NCBI RefSeq assembly: GCF_964204645.1 | Contig: NC_134027.1 | Span: forward strand, 23,486,485 to 23,550,484 | Source: Tubulanus polymorphus | Lineage: Eukaryota; Nemertea; Palaeonemertea; Tubulaniformes; Tubulanidae | DNA length: 64,000 nt | Reading direction: 5' to 3' | Notes under the pieces: generated by a model | Databases searched by the model: none | What the model was told of the DNA's origin: nothing | Seen by the model: only the letters and a program-made list of their open reading frames with translations | Shown: in pieces, positions 1 through 11,300 of the stretch | Layout: each line of letters opens with the position of its first letter | How positions within the stretch are numbered: the stretch's first letter is position 1 | Made by a program: the position numbers and the translations under genes

Positions 1-464
1 ATAACAATCAAATAATACATTTTTGATACAAAAAAAATAATACAGGATGGAATATCATGACTTTAAACATATGATAATAAACCATTTTTAACGAATAATG
101 CTAAAGTACTCAAGGCTTTACCTTTAGAATTTAGAAGGCGTGCGAATTGGCCTGGTAATCTCCAAATCACACTTAATCGCAATTAAGCGTCATTTTCTAG
201 GTTTGATCTTGGAGTAATCATTTGTCAAATGATTACTCCAAGGTTTGATCCAGTTAGATCTCGGTCGGATAAACGAGTGCTCACAGTTGTACTAGTAACT
301 AGCAGTGGTTTCCAGCATCAAATGTGTTAAGTGGTGCTCTGAGATTAGCGAAGAATGAGGGTGTTAATTACTTAACGTGTATCATCATCACATCACGAAG
401 CGACTCATTGCTTTCAGAAGCCTGAATAAAAACGCACATAAAGTTTCTACCTGTGACGCTCGCA
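1..464 (+). promoter_or_regulatory. 5' flank of GPCR copy 1, with perfect hairpin
   Basis: No coding signal is seen. A 17-bp perfect inverted repeat with a single-base loop lies at 208-242 (arms CTTGGAGTAATCATTTG and its complement). From about 316 to 464 the sequence aligns with the flank of GPCR copy 2 at about 6548-6694, including the shared phrase GGTGCTCTGAG. The duplication that made the two receptors therefore carried about 150 bp of upstream DNA, probably with promoter or 5'UTR. No TATA box could be assigned. Confidence 0.5.
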
Positions 465-1472
465 ATGGATTTCAACGTTTCGACGACATGCGCTGCCGAA
501 CATATAATAGTTTCTCATATCATATTTCAAGGGATCATTTCACTGGTCATACTTTTCGGTAGCGGTATTTTGATAATTTTGGTCGTTACGAAGCCGAATT
601 TGCGCACGAATTTCACCAATTTACTGGTCAGTATGGCAGGCGCCGATCTTGCGGTCGGTGTGTACATGTTGTTGGCCGCTGTTGATGGTATCATCCATTC
701 CACCACAAGTGATGCACCCTTTTGTTTTTGGTTGCATTTAGTTGGGACACTTTCTCTTATATCATCTTCTACTCACGTAATGCTGATCGGTATAAACAGA
801 CATATGGCCGTCAAGTACCCCATCAAACACAGAAAACACGCCAGATTATCCACGTACATCAGTATTTGTGTCGGATGGACGGTATCTTTTCTGTTCACGT
901 TGTTGCGTTGTTTGTGGATGGTAAAATCGGGATTTCTAGAAGGCAAAGATTGCTGTCAAAAGTTCAGGATGGGTGGAACGGCCTATATTACGACTGTTAC
1001 GCTCCTACTTGCTCTATTGGTACTTTTATTGTTGATTCTTCACGTGGATATCATTCGGCTTTTAGTGTGGAAGAGAAACCGACAGATAGCGCCCGCGATA
1101 CGTTCTGGTATCCGGCATTACATTATTACACAACTGAGGAACACGATCAGAATTTCGGTGATGATTTTCTTTTCGTTCACGATCTGCTGGATGCCGTATC
1201 TGGTAGTCGCGTGGTACACACATTTCTACGGCTCGAGCGACACTATTCGATCCATGAGCTACAGTGTAGTTATCATCCTGTACCTCAATTCACTGGTCAA
1301 CCCGATTATCTATACGATATTCAATCCCGATTTCAAGAAAGCGTTTTGGTCAGTTCTGTGTTATTTGAAACGTCGTCGTCAGCGTCGGCTGCAGCAGGTG
1401 CAAGCCGCCCAAATCGGGACTATCACCGACCTTCCATCAAACGTACAGACTTTTAATGTGAGGCCATTATAA
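465..1472 (+). CDS. Orphan class A (rhodopsin-like) GPCR, copy 1
   Basis: Intronless gene for a 335-residue seven-helix receptor at the plasma membrane. Visible landmarks: N-glycosylation site NVS at residue 4; TM1 about 20-42; TM2 with SMAGAD and the sodium-site Asp61; Cys87 at the top of TM3, pairing with Cys163 or Cys164 in loop 2; TM4 132-151; TM5 173-199; TM6 with CWMP at 241-244; TM7 with NPIIY at 279-283; then helix 8 and a possible palmitoylated Cys299. The DRY position reads NRH (111-113), and the usual TM1 Asn appears to be Gly. The TM6 and TM7 motifs recall aminergic or MECA-type receptors, but the ligand is unknown. I chose ATG 465 because it is conserved in copy 2; the further upstream ATG of copy 2 is ATA here. 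Copy 2 has the same length, differs mostly in the extracellular loops, and shares the C-terminus NVRPL. Confidence 0.93.
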   Translation: MDFNVSTTCAAEHIIVSHIIFQGIISLVILFGSGILIILVVTKPNLRTNFTNLLVSMAGADLAVGVYMLLAAVDGIIHSTTSDAPFCFWLHLVGTLSLISSSTHVMLIGINRHMAVKYPIKHRKHARLSTYISICVGWTVSFLFTLLRCLWMVKSGFLEGKDCCQKFRMGGTAYITTVTLLLALLVLLLLILHVDIIRLLVWKRNRQIAPAIRSGIRHYIITQLRNTIRISVMIFFSFTICWMPYLVVAWYTHFYGSSDTIRSMSYSVVIILYLNSLVNPIIYTIFNPDFKKAFWSVLCYLKRRRQRRLQQVQAAQIGTITDLPSNVQTFNVRPL

Positions 1473-1478
1473 CTTACC

Positions 1479-1484
1479 AATAAA
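1479..1484 (+). terminator. Poly(A) signal AATAAA after GPCR copy 1
   Basis: A canonical AATAAA begins 7 bases after the stop codon. The equivalent place in copy 2 reads GATAAA. A signal this close to the stop would give a very short 3'UTR, so it may not be the one used. Confidence 0.4.
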
Positions 1485-2499
1485 ACTCAAATTTGTGGCG
1501 ATTGACACGAATATCGACTTTTGTCATTGTTACAAGGATATCGCAAAGAGGAACTACTTTTCATGGTTTCTATGGAACTGAAGAAAATGTGTCGCCAATA
1601 AGTGAATATTTCAAGCCAGCCTCAGGTTTGAACTTTATTCCCATTTTGCCTCTTCCCATTTCACCTTTTATGTACATTTTCAAAGACGCTAAATTCAATG
1701 TAGATAATGTAACATGATTGTGGTAAGTTGGCCTACCTTAAGTTATTTAGCTATGTAAGAGCCCAGGTGGGAAAGGCACAAATAAAAGAAGTGGCAAGGC
1801 GGAAAAAATTGGAAAGGGGTGAGATGGGAAGGGGACAGAATCGATAAGGGGCGACATCGAAAAGGGGCCAATTGGCGAGGAGTGAGATGGGAAGGGACAA
1901 AATGGGAACGGATTGGGGCCAAATAGGAAGAAACGAAATAGGAAGACACTGTTGGGTGTGTAATTTTCATATTTGAAACTATCTCTCAATGTCTATATGG
2001 GATAAACATGAAATTCTATATTTGGTATCATTCCGTGTTTTTGTATATATTTCAATGCAATAAATGTCATCGGGAACAATCAAACTGACTCACTACTAGT
2101 CGATAACTTCATTAGCAACGCAACACAACAATTAAAACAATTACAGTTAACTTATGATTACACAGTAATCTAATAAGGCTAGAGCATACAATATATAAGT
2201 TTGAAATATTACCAGCAAATCTCATTTATCAAAAATTAAAATCAGAAGACACGACGTTTCGAATTTTCGCTATACATGTAGTAAGGCGTGAGGGAATGAC
2301 CAAAAACTATAGAGGCAGGGGAGAACAAGTGAATTGGGTAGATTTTTGAGTGAGTGGGTAATAAGCGGTGTGTAAGGCATGAAGTACCGTACATTACAAG
2401 ATGAGAATTATGCGGAGAAAAGCCATTTACCAAATGCGTTTCAAGCCAACTACATTTGCAGTTTGGAACTAACATCCGAGTGACGAGTTTGGAGTAGAA
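1485..2499. other. Intergenic, with a purine-rich tract
   Basis: At 1760-1950 the plus strand is strongly purine-rich with an irregular repeat built on GAGATGGGAAGGG and AAAGGGGC. The rest is AT-rich with no gene seen. Short open frames over the tract are low-complexity. Confidence 0.5.
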
Positions 2500-2690
2500 T
2501 TATTCTTCTGCAAAATTAACTCCATGACGAGTGTTACAATTAGCTACGCCACAAGTGAGTTTTTGATTTATCATATCTTTCTCGTATTTCGAAATTCGAG
2601 TTTTCAATTCACGACCAGTTTCTTCAAAATAAGTTTTATCGTAGGCGAAACGAGGAATTTTGCACACTCCGCAGTCTACAGGTACCATTA
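2500..2690 (-). mobile_element. Penelope-like element remnant (GIY-YIG endonuclease)
   Basis: The minus-strand frame reads a stretch with CGVCKIP, then ETGRELKTRI, then GVANCNTRHG-VNF. This is the order of the degenerate zinc-finger, ETGR and final histidine blocks of the GIY-YIG domain at the C-terminus of Penelope-like retroelements. The YIG motif is degraded to YFE. No reverse transcriptase was recognised nearby, so this is a short dead fragment. Confidence 0.6.
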
Positions 2691-2859
2691 CTAATTTCAT
2701 TCTCATAAATGAAAGTGATTCGTTTATCCAACAAAAGTATAGAGGGGTGATGAAACTTTTCCGAAACTGGTACAAACGCTACTACGATGAATTCTGGAAT
2801 TTGTTATTTATTTCCTGGAGGTTCAAAATTAAAGAACGCTCGTCTAGCTTTCAGAGATA

Positions 2860-2983
2860 CAGTGGAACCACCTGACAACGAACACCGACAAATACAGAAT
2901 TGGTTAATTCTATATAACGCACTATAGGTTATAACGAACATATGTTCTGGTCCCGTTCAGTTCGCTGTAACGAGGTTCCACTG
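2860..2983. mobile_element. Tc1/mariner-type MITE
   Basis: A 124-bp element bounded by inverted repeats that begin CAGTGGAACC and run for about 24 bp (ending near CGAAC). It is flanked on both sides by TA (2858-2859 and 2984-2985), the target duplication of Tc1/mariner elements. It contains no coding capacity. A related right end is seen at about 4690-4727. Confidence 0.75.
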
Positions 2984-3420
2984 TAGCAATTTTCAAATAT
3001 ACAATGTGATCGGGTTTCTAACAGTCAGAGATTTGATTAAATTCTGCCGAAATAAATCTTTCATCGCAGATCCGTAATGAGGCATTGAGCGAGTCCAATT
3101 TTGAGCGATTTTAATATATTTAGATTATAATGTCCCCCACTGGGGACACTTGAATAACAGAATCAAGAACCGGAACTATCTTCTGATCATTCATTTCTCC
3201 AAACTCCTCTTGAGGATCGATATACTGAAATGACTTTTGGTACCTACCATTTTCACATCGCGTACGTAAAATTGTCCAATTTCATTCAACATGAGTTATG
3301 TGTGTCATGTATTGTTATAGAAGTCCCTTGGATAAAGATCATAATGATTTTGAATTAATCATTAGTCAATATTAAATGGTAAATAAAATGGGCTTGCGCC
3401 CATCATATTGACCATTTAAG

Positions 3421-3650
3421 TTAAAGATTTGGGCGTTTGGCTAGATACAAATATGTCAATGGATACCCATGTTAAGGAAATGTGTAAATCCGCCTACGCC
3501 GGTCTTTACAAAATTGGACGTATTAGGAAATACTTGGAAAAGACCGGTAGAGCTAAATTAGTTCACGCGTTGGTCATATCTCGACTAGACTTAAGTAAGT
3601 GTTCTTAACGGACTACCAGCTAAATCTCTAGCGCCACAATTATCAATATT
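3421..3650 (+). mobile_element. LINE remnant, C-terminal part of reverse transcriptase ORF
   Basis: The translation KDLGVWLDTNMSMDTHVKEM continues through SAYAGLYKIGRIRKYL and LVHALVISRLD. After a frameshift it reads LNGLPAKSLAP. This order is characteristic of the region after the RT domain in CR1/L2/Jockey-type non-LTR elements. The copy is frameshifted and ends in an ATT microsatellite. The minus-strand LINE at 48.8-49.4 kb has the same motif. Confidence 0.8.
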
Positions 3651-3691
3651 ATTATTATTGTTATTATTATTATTACTATTATTATCATAAC

Positions 3692-3742
<51 letters not shown>
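3640..3742. repeat. (ATT)n microsatellite
   Basis: About 100 bp of ATT repeats, with a few interruptions, directly follow the LINE remnant. It may be an expanded 3' tail of that element. Confidence 0.9.
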
Positions 3743-4865
3743 CATTTGAACATTCCATGTTTGTTGTCTTATTGTGTCAATTGGTGTGAATGCGCTAATG
3801 CTTGTGCGTCGCTGCCACTATTAGGTAGAAAGAAAGATATGAATAGGAGCGAGAGTTTGTGGTTGCTGTTATCAGACTACCTGCGTGGATGCGCTGCCTC
3901 ACACATACAAAAAATATCACATCATATAAAGTTTAAAATAATAGATATTCAGCCAACAAACTTGTATGATTATGACGTACGTTTCTACATAGGGAAACCT
4001 AAATGTGGCGCAGCCTTGAGCTCTAGCTGGTACAAAACTTTGAGAGGTGTGTAGGTACGTAAGCAGCCCATACATGGGTCGGTGGAATGTTGCGACGTGA
4101 AACAACGTTACAATATGTGAACGCCGGGCCATGTGGAGTGCAATGCGTCACTTGGAAGGCAAAAACAAATAAATGAAGGAAGGGTTTAGAGAGAGAAGTT
4201 TCATTTCAGCTTTGGAGATAGTAGTGAAGAAAGGGTGCAGAATTAAACGATTGGCTCATAGAAAAGAAAGTGTTCTAGTTATTGTCTCTGAGGGGATTTT
4301 ATACCAAAAGAAACGGAACCAGGGGGTTAATGTACTCAACATCAGGAAGAATTAAGACACGAAAACCACCAAACCAACACCACCATCAACTTGTGTAAAA
4401 ACAGAAAAATAATCAAAGATTTAACTGGTTATGCTAGTCAATATCTGGAAATGATGGATAGGACTTTCATCTGTTTTTTTTGGATGCATTAAATGATCTT
4501 GAAACCATTGAAGCTAAATTGCAACTCAGGACTCAAAACAAACGAGGTTTCGTTTGTAGGACCAGGTGATAGGAAATTGTCATCGATCTTGCAAATCACT
4601 TGCGTCTTCATTTACTTGCGTCTTCATTTGTCCTACATAAATTTACATAAGTTGAACCTTGTTATAAATATATACTGTACACATTTTCTGGTTCCCTGAA
4701 GTTCGTTGTAACGAGGTTCTGCTGTATGAGGTTAAGTCCCACATGACGTAGTTGGTCTTGAAATTGATCCAGAGGTATTTGAAGCCATAAACTCATAAGA
4801 TCATCTATATTGTACCCACTGAGGAACCATATAAAAACAATTGATAATTGAGGAATTTACAGTAT
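3743..4865. other. Intergenic, no gene recognised
   Basis: Moderately AT-rich unique-looking sequence. The only recognisable item is a right-end remnant of the Tc1/mariner-type MITE near 4690-4727 (GTAACGAGGTTC then CTGTA). Short open frames here have no recognisable similarity. Confidence 0.4.
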
Positions 4866-4871
4866 TTTATT
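4866..4871 (-). terminator. Candidate poly(A) signal for ACTR8
   Basis: TTTATT on the plus strand reads AATAAA on the minus strand, about 490 bases past the ACTR8 stop. The position is plausible but unproven. Confidence 0.3.
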
Positions 4872-5359
4872 CAATCTTCAATTCATACAAATGTAGGTTA
4901 ATGGTTCTCTAAATTCAAAGAGGGCAATTATACATTTCACAGCTACCGGTAGGTCCCTATCGACCTCTTATGATCAGTGTCATGCTCAATTCACTACTTA
5001 AACAGAACCGTTTGTTGATATAGTGACCCTTTAAAATGGGCAATTTGACACCCATTCCATGAAACTCACTGAGTTTAAGGACATCCCAATCCAATTCCGC
5101 TTTACATCGTATAATCAGGCCTGCCAGTAGTGACCAATTAACCTTCTGAAAGTCATTCCTTAAATTTGACCGTGTCTTCGTTTGACGTGTTCTGACCTCT
5201 GAGGAATAATCATTACCTAATCATCGATATCGTATAGGGCTCGCGAAGCTAGATCGCAATTCAGGATCCCTGCATGATTACTACGAGAAATGCATTGCTG
5301 GTGTGGCCGCAGACAGCGCAGCCTGTATTTCATTACCAGTTGAACACGCCTTAAACTTG

Positions 5360-8300
5360 TCACCATAAAAATGGGGCTTTCTCTCGTAATGCTTTCACGC
5401 TGCGTTGTTTCCATTCGTTTTGTCGGATCCACAGTTCCTGCGACGTATCCAAACAAGACATCACCGCGGCCCCTTTCCAACACGCGAACTTCGGATCCAT
5501 ATCCTGAAGAGATAATACAGAGTATAGCCATTAGGTATTCAGTAAAAATTCTTAATTCATCATATCCACGTGTGGGTCCATAGTTAAATTAAACCCCTTA
5601 TTACTTTGGAATTCACTTCAGAGTCAAATCAAACCCACACGACTGAGGGACTAGATTCAGTCAAATTAATCCCAAACGCCTATGGAATTAGATCCATAGT
5701 GAAATTAAACCCCACACAACTGTGGAAATGGGTCCAGAGTCAAATTAAATCCTCACTACTATGGAACTGGATCCTGATTCAAATTGAACTCATTTGCCAG
5801 TGGAACTGGATCCACAGTGAAACTAAACCTACACAACCGTGGGACTGGGTCCAGGATCATGAGCGGATTCAAAGGCAGAACATTTTAACAAGTAAAGACA
5901 ATTTTGGGTGAAACATGAGGTGAAACGCCTAGGTGTAAAATACACCCTGAGCGTATGATTTCCGACAACCTTAAACTTTGACCTACATGCCCTAAAATGT
6001 TATCATTCTATCTTAAACAATCTATGAGTAAGAGGCCAGAAATGAAAAATAGAAAATGCCTTCCGGTGACCTTGACCTTTGAACTACAGGACCCAAAATC
6101 TAATTAATAATTACCCACGGTCTCTTGGAAAACCCATTCATAAGTTTTAAACATGTTATCTTAAACCGTTTACGAGTAAGAGAAATGAAAAATACAAAAA
6201 TTAAACCGGTGAAGGTTCCAAAGAATTATTGCTCAATGATGCTCATTAAAGGGTGTTTTAGGGGTCGTCAAATTTTGAAAATTACTCGTTTTCGCTGAAT
6301 GTAAAAGGCATTCTGGACCTTTCGGATTAGGAACTTCTAGAAAATATGTAATTCACATTTTTCTGACTATGTCCTCGAATACAGTGGAATATAGCTTGGA
6401 TCCGCTTCTGCTTTACGGCAAACCCATGGATTGAGGGGCATCTCCATGGGGCACGGACATAGCTTGATGGTGTTCCAGAACCCTCGGAAACCACACTACA
6501 AACCCACCACACCTGCCGGGAGCGAAACAGGGGGTTTGACTTTGAAATCAAAGTGTTGATTGGTGCTCTGAGGATAGCGATGAAAGACGGGTGTTTATTA
6601 GCCTACGTGTAGTATCACATCGCGCGCCGCATCTTGTTGCGGGCAGATACCTGAATTAAAGACGCAGATGAAGTTTCTATCTGCGACGCTCACGATGGAT
6701 ATCAACGTGTCAACGACATGCGCTGCCGAGCATATCAAAGTTTACAATATGATATTACAAGGGATCATTTCACTGGTCATTCTTTTCGGTAGCGGTATTT
6801 TGATAATTCTCGTCGTTACGAAACCGAATTTGCGCACGAATTTCACTGATTTACTGGTCAGTATGGCAGGCGCCGATCTTACGGCCGGTGTGTACATGTT
6901 GTTTGCCACTGTCGGAGGTATTGTCCGATCCTCCTTGAGTAACGTACCGTTTTGTTTTTTGTTGCATTCGTTTGCAACACTTTCCGTTATATCGTCTTGC
7001 GTTCACGTGGTGCTGATCGGTATAAACAGACATATGGCCGTCAAGTACCCCATCAAACACAGAAAACACGCCAGATTATACACGTACATCAGTATTTGTG
7101 TCGGATGGATGATATCTGTGCTGTTCACGGCGCTGCGTTGTTTGTGGATGGTTAAATCGGGATTTCTAAAAGGTGACGATTGCTGTCACAAGTTCGTTGT
7201 TAGCGGAACGGCCTATATTACTACTCTGACCTTCGTACTTTCAGTATCAGTACTTTTATTGTTGATTGTTCACGTGGACATCATTCGACTTTTAGTGTTG
7301 AAGAGAAACCGGCAGATAACTCCCGCGATACGTTCTGGGATAACGCAATACACCATGACACGACTGAGGAATACGATCAGAATTTCGGTGATGATTTTCT
7401 TGTCGTTCACGATCTGCTGGATGCCGTATCTGGCTGTCGAATGGCACATACGTCTCCACGGCCCGAGCGACACTCTTCTATCCACGAGGTATCTCGTATT
7501 TATCATCCTGTTCCTCAATTCGTCGGTCAACCCGATTATCTATACAATATTCAATCCCGATTTCAAGAAAGCGTTTTGGTCAGTTCTGTGTTATTTGAAA
7601 CGTCGTCGTCAGCATCGGCTGCAGCAGCAGCAAGCCGCACAAATCGAGACTATCGCTCACCCTCCACCTAATGTACGAACCATTAATGTGAGACCATTGT
7701 AACTTACGATAAAACTCAAACTTGTGGAGCTGATAACTCAGACCGAGCTACATGGAAGTGGAATCTTTAAAAGTATCACAGGTCAGGGCTCCAAAGAGGC
7801 GCAATTTCGCTTCGGAATGAAAATTTTGCTTCGTTTCCCCGCAATTTGACCTCGAACCAAAGGTTTGAAAGATATTTCGGAGCGACAGCAGTTTAGGCAT
7901 CTCTTGTGGTTATGTACCTAACAGCACCACGCAGTGGTAAGGTGACTATCATTCAGGTGACTATCATTCGGCTTTTATAGCTACCTACGCAGATCGTGAC
8001 GCCGAACTTGTTTTCTTAAATACCGCCAAATTTATATTTCATGGACTTTTCACGTAAAAAATATTTTATGTATATATTAGATAATTACATTTTTTCTCTC
8101 TTCTCTTTATTGTTTATATTGTTCATCCGTTCTGTTTTTTGTTTTCTTTCATTCAAAATCGTGTACTCTTGATTTATGATGAACTACAACATGAACTATA
8201 ACCGCGATCACGCTAGCACTTTTGGCCCGGCCCAAATCGTCTGCGCCGGATCAGATGTGCTTGTGGCATTGCTACATACGTGCTGTATGAACGGTCCCGA

Positions 8301-11300
8301 AGATAAAGGTTCTGTATATGCACGTACTTTAATTATTTGAAAATTACACATTGCGTATATATATAATCTAAACATAATGAGTATGTAATCATATTCTGTT
8401 ATTCTGTGTTTCCAAGTATAGTCTCTCTTTGACGATATGTTTAATAATTTGAAGCCCCTCTCGATATTTATAGTTATATAGTTGATATAATGAACGATTA
8501 AACTGATTACGTGGAGCTTGCCGTCGATAGCTCTTCGCCTCGTCATAATAATTACTACCGGTATCTTATTATCAGATAACTTACGATTATAACAATTATA
8601 GTTATCTGAGTTGCTGGCCCTAAAATCTCGTGTCAGGTTCGAAGGATGGATCGGTTGTACGTATTGCACTTCTCTCCGATGTACTTCAGAGCGAAACGGG
8701 GTTAATCAACGATTAAGAACTGTCGTATCTAGTTACAGGTAATAGTCCCCTAGTAAATACCTACCTAGTTAGTTGCCTAATCGTTGGTGGTAAGCTTTTT
8801 ATAATCGGATGGGCTTATACCAACCATTCCTGACTGTGGTTTGTGAAAATATCCGATCGTGAAACTAAACCACAGTCAGGTTACTGACTAATACCTACCG
8901 ACACCACCACCGCCCCCTCCACCACCACGCTGGGGTTAAAATCTTCCCTGGTAAGAATTCCCTGAATGCCATCTCAAAACAAAATTCAACAAATTATTTC
9001 ATATTCTCACGTTGAACTATCCTTGCTTACAGTGACAATTACTGACAACCGCTAGTAAAAGCTGGCACTTTTTAATCACTTTTGCAAGGTAAAAGTGACA
9101 CTTTTCTAATCGTTGAAGACCACAGCCCTCGTTCCAAAACATGACAGAAATCATGGATTTTTCATTTTGATTACGTGGGGAAAATGGATGAAATGTCGAT
9201 GACAGACTTTAATGGACAATACGTTTATACAGGTATTAATCATAGGCATAACACATAATTTTCAAAAGAAATTATAATTCAGGATACCACAAGTCAAAAG
9301 TAAGCACTTTTGGAAATTTTTGTGAAAAGTTATCATCTTTAAACAACACTGACTAGGTCAGCAGGTTGACGTGTACTTGAAGGAATCATAAATACATGTT
9401 TAGAATCCAGGAAGGTAAGCTGATAATTCCCCGTATCATTCCTAGCACTTAAGAGTTACGTACATCCGGTAATAAGTCTCAATTAGCGCGGCCTACCTAC
9501 ACACTTTCAATCGACACTCATGTCAACACTATGATTTCCCCGTATTTCTACTGAAAAGTCTGATTTCTTTTGCGTTACGGCGTACAGGGATCATTGTACC
9601 ATTGATGAAACTTCTGGGTGTATTGGAATTTTAGAAAAATAGAATTAGAAAACTGATAATATATTAACAAATACACGGAGCAGTCCCTTCCTTCCGTAGT
9701 CAGTCTGTTGACGGCTGGGCTTTTAATCGAACAGCGCCAAAAAAATTGTGGAACGAGCTTCCTGTCAGCGTGTGGTAAAATTTGGGAAGCATCTGAACTG
9801 TTTCCTTTTTAATAAGGAAGTATCTCATCATCTGAAAAGCGTTCTGCAAGCCTCATTGTTATCATTAGCGAAAGTGAAAGCTAGTGTTCGGTTAATGTAG
9901 TTTATCTGTATCTGTATTTGCACTGTATCTGAATTGTACTTCTTTCATATTCTGTAAAGCGCCTTAAGAGCCTTTAGGCACTCTATAAGTTTTATATAAT
10001 AATCATATGATGATAATCATTTAAGAAAGACTATTAGCCATGATCAGGCGTACTGCTACAGAATAAATCTAAGATTTATTCATACTAGTATCAAACAAAC
10101 GGACTGAGTGAGTGATTAAAAAGTTTAAAGGAGAACACGGATTAAAGTGATGCAAAAATAAAGACGAGAAAACACAGGTTGAAAAAAAGGAGCAAAGGCA
10201 AATGGCGAACCAAGGGTGATAATACAAGTTGGAGTAATTAGACATTTTTCGCTGAACTATAACCATAACTAACCATAATGCCTGTGCAGCATGCAATGCT
10301 TACCTTAGGAGATGTGATCACGTCCATTGTTTCGAGTTGCAGCCTAAAATGACTGGGCATTTGAGTCCAGATACGATACTGAAGCCAACTATTAGCAGAC
10401 GGTATCGCCGCCATACCGCCGCCTACTACTATTATACAACTATACATTCGCTTCTTCATCTCATCGGAATCTGTGAACGTAACAAGAAAATTTCTAAGAA
10501 TTTCGAACAGTTTTGAAAATATGTCGAAGCTGGCTTAAGAGATACTGGTATCTATCGTAAGATGAATTCAAATTGTTCCCGAGTTGCACGGTATAGACTC
10601 AGCAAATTCGTCAATAGATGGGTTATGAGGCTAGAATTTCTTGATCTGGTCTTGTGCTGAGCCTCGGATATTTCGTGGCTAGTTTTCGCTATCTGTACAT
10701 AGGCCAACTGGTTGCTTCAGCAAACATTAATCGTAAGATGTGCTTAAAGATGGAAGTCATTTGCTGTAGGTTACTATCAAAATGATAATCATTTCAGTTA
10801 TACTTTCATACATTTGCAGCAATTTGCCAATTCTTTATCGCCATCATCTAAGCTTAACGTGTGTTCAGGACTTTACCCGAGACATTCTTAATCGAAAATG
10901 AACTACAATAACCAAACATTAGACATTTCATCGGCACAGTTTCAAAACCTGACCATCCACATGTGTTCAGGACTTCATCGGAGACGTTTTTTAATAATAA
11001 GAATAAGCTATAAACACCAGGCACGCATTAGATATTTCATTAGCATACTTTCAAAACCTGATCATCCACACTTCACTTATGTTCAGGAATTCATCGGAGA
11101 TGTTTTTAATTGAAAATGAACTACGAACGCTTCTGAACTACAACACGCAATATTTGGTCAGCACATTTTCAAAGTGATTTCCATGTTTCATGATTTCGAT
11201 CGAAATTGCAAAGATTGTTTCGAGATCTACTAACCACATATATCGATGCTATGAAGAATCGCTTGATCGACGGCCATTAACGGTAACATTTCCTCGTCGA

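Noticed and set aside
5217-5531. 104-codon minus-strand frame
   Set aside because: It overlaps the real last ACTR8 exon in another frame. The true frame reads DMDPKFACWKG to EKAPFLW.
8208-8669. 153-codon minus-strand frame in ACTR8 intron 10
   Set aside because: No domain, AT-rich composition, no splice link to ACTR8; the genuine last exon is at 5503-5360.
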